Assembly: GCA_934668285.1 (NCBI GenBank)
Contig: CAKUNB010000102.1
Coordinates: 1 to 6,112, forward strand
Reading direction: 5' to 3'
From: an uncultured Oscillospiraceae bacterium
GTDB taxonomy: Bacteria > Bacillota > Clostridia > Oscillospirales > Oscillospiraceae
Length of the DNA stretch: 6,112 nt
Both the position numbers and the translations under genes were made by a program. The notes beneath the pieces are model-generated. The model saw nothing but the letters and a program-made list of their open reading frames with translations, was not told where the DNA came from and did not search any database. Below, one piece after another: positions 4,966-6,112 of this stretch. Every line of letters begins with the position of its first letter. Position 1 is the first letter of the stretch.

Positions 4966-6112
4966 ATGTCGGATAGAGACCGCTTTGATACCGGCAACTT
5001 TGACGAAAACGGCGACCTGATTTCTCAGACAAAGGAGCAGAGGGATTCTGCCGCGCCGGAAAATGGCGAGGCGCAGCCGCAGGAGGACTTTACGCCTGAT
5101 TTCGGCCATGCCTTCGACGACTACGGCGAGTATCAGATTCCGCCGGATCCGGAGGATTATGACGAGACCTACGACGAGCAGGACACGTATGACGACCTGC
5201 CGGAGGACTATGACGACGCGCCGACGGTGAAGCCCTCGCGCAGGACGACCCGCCGCGTCGTGCCAATGCTGGTCAAGCTCGTGCTGTACGTCGTGATCGT
5301 GGGCGTGATCGCCGTGGGCTTTGGCTATGGCGCGTGGGAGTGTGCCGAGGACGTGCTCGCCTTTGGCCGGTCGGATGAGACGCTGACCGTCACCGTCAAG
5401 GCCGGAGATACGTATCAGGACATCGGCGAAATGCTCAAGGAGCGCGGCGTCATCAAATACCCGTGGCTGTTCAACCTCTACTGCGAGTTTACGAAGTCCA
5501 CGGAAAAGATGGATCCCGGAGTTTATAAGCTGTACTATAACTATGACTATCACGCGCTGGTCAGCGGCATGATGACCGGAAGCCCCAACCGCTCCGAGGT
5601 TCGTGTGATGATTCCGGAGGGCTACACGTCGAAGCAGATCTTTGCCTTGATGGAAAAGAACAACGTCTGCACGGTCGAGGCGCTGGAAAAGGCTGCCGCC
5701 GAGCATGAATTTGACTACTGGTTCCTGAAGGATATTCCTTACGGCGAGAGCAACCGTCTGGAGGGCTTCCTGTTCCCGGACACCTACGACTTCTATGAAA
5801 ATGACGAGCCGGAGCGCGTGCTGGACAAGCTGCTGACGAACTTCAATAAGAAGTTCTCCGAGGAAGCGCAGAATCAGCTCAATCTGCTCAACGACCGGCT
5901 GGCCGAGCGCTGGAGCAATGCGGGCTACGATGAGGACTATATCGCGTCGCACCGCTTTACGATCTACGAGCTGATGACCGTGGCCTCCATGATCGAGAAG
6001 GAGACCGCCGGTGTGGCGGAGAGCGGGCAGATCGCCTCGGTCATCTATAACCGCCTGTGCCGTCCGGCAGACTACCCGTACCTGAACATCGACGCGACGC
6101 TGATCTATGCGC
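4966..6112 (+). CDS. mltG: Endolytic murein transglycosylase MltG (cut by right edge)
   Basis: The first 382 codons are present and the frame is open to the window end. AGGAGG (4955-4960) lies 5 nt before the ATG and 11 bp separate it from the previous gene. Residues 1-98 form a probably disordered cytoplasmic tail, with a very acidic, Tyr-rich block (about 61-85) and then a basic RRTTRR cluster (92-97). A membrane segment spans about 99-121. A LysM-like region follows (about 140-185, VTVKAGDTYQDIGEMLKERG), then the YceG/MltG domain with MIPEGYTSKQI (215-225), LEGFLFPDTYDF (265-276) and ASMIEKETAGV (340-350). Glu344 in IEKET corresponds to the catalytic Glu218 of E. coli MltG. MltG cleaves nascent glycan strands at the membrane and helps set their length, working with the elongation and division synthases. 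About the last 60-100 residues are missing. Linkage to tagA suggests an envelope operon. Confidence 0.95.
   Translation, partial: MSDRDRFDTGNFDENGDLISQTKEQRDSAAPENGEAQPQEDFTPDFGHAFDDYGEYQIPPDPEDYDETYDEQDTYDDLPEDYDDAPTVKPSRRTTRRVVPMLVKLVLYVVIVGVIAVGFGYGAWECAEDVLAFGRSDETLTVTVKAGDTYQDIGEMLKERGVIKYPWLFNLYCEFTKSTEKMDPGVYKLYYNYDYHALVSGMMTGSPNRSEVRVMIPEGYTSKQIFALMEKNNVCTVEALEKAAAEHEFDYWFLKDIPYGESNRLEGFLFPDTYDFYENDEPERVLDKLLTNFNKKFSEEAQNQLNLLNDRLAERWSNAGYDEDYIASHRFTIYELMTVASMIEKETAGVAESGQIASVIYNRLCRPADYPYLNIDATLIYA

Noticed and set aside
4951..5952. A 333-codon leftward open frame antisense to mltG.
   Set aside because: It is the mirror of a GC-rich coding gene. The rightward frame has clear MltG motifs and a ribosome binding site, whereas the leftward protein is low-complexity (Arg/Val/Leu-rich) with no recognisable domain.
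1..6112. tRNA, rRNA, CRISPR array, insertion sequence or phage genes.
   Set aside because: None seen. There are no regularly spaced repeats beyond the two hairpin copies, no transposase or integrase motifs, and no tRNA-like cloverleaf was recognised by eye.

Overview
The window looks like chromosomal DNA from a GC-rich member of the Clostridia, probably an Oscillospiraceae/Ruminococcaceae-type gut anaerobe. The reasons are strong AGGAGG-type ribosome binding sites, vegetative promoters with 17-bp spacers, intrinsic terminators, GC-rich codon use, a class of GC-rich hairpin repeat often seen between genes in these genomes, and a Cys-rich protein that looks specific to Clostridia. The family placement is inference.

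Layout, left to right. (1) Positions 1-270, minus strand: the first 90 codons of a membrane-anchored, probably extracytoplasmic protein that runs off the left edge. (2) Positions 271-554: a regulatory region with two divergent, near-consensus promoters. The rightward transcript begins with a compact structured leader whose core (GGAGTAG facing ACAAGA on an 8-bp closing stem) resembles the metal-binding loop of the yybP-ykoY Mn2+ riboswitch. The 3' strand of that closing stem is also the 5' arm of a 14-bp intrinsic terminator, the layout of a transcriptional ON switch. (3) Positions 555-1850, plus strand: an ion transporter of the ArsB/NhaD/SLC13 superfamily, the apparent target of the leader. 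(4) Positions 1851-2046: two GC-rich hairpin repeats, a small AT-rich palindromic stretch and a strong rightward terminator. (5) Positions 2047-2874, minus strand: a 275-residue protein with 21 cysteines and no function I can assign. (6) Positions 2875-3018: a divergent intergenic region with a clear rightward promoter. (7) Positions 3019-6112, plus strand: a tight operon with gaps of 5, 2 and 11 bp. It encodes a WecG/TagA/CpsF glycosyltransferase, a thymidylate-kinase-like P-loop kinase, a DJ-1/PfpI-family protein and MltG, the last cut by the right edge.

How the parts fit. The operon is framed by two envelope functions: TagA-type transfer of a sugar to an undecaprenyl-linked intermediate, and MltG cleavage of nascent glycan strands. 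Two soluble cytosolic enzymes sit between them. The transporter unit is separate and appears to be controlled by a cation-sensing RNA. The leader is the most interesting element: it keeps the yybP-ykoY-like loop next to P1, I cannot find the usual L3 arm, and it precedes a transporter family that is not the usual Mn2+ exporter.
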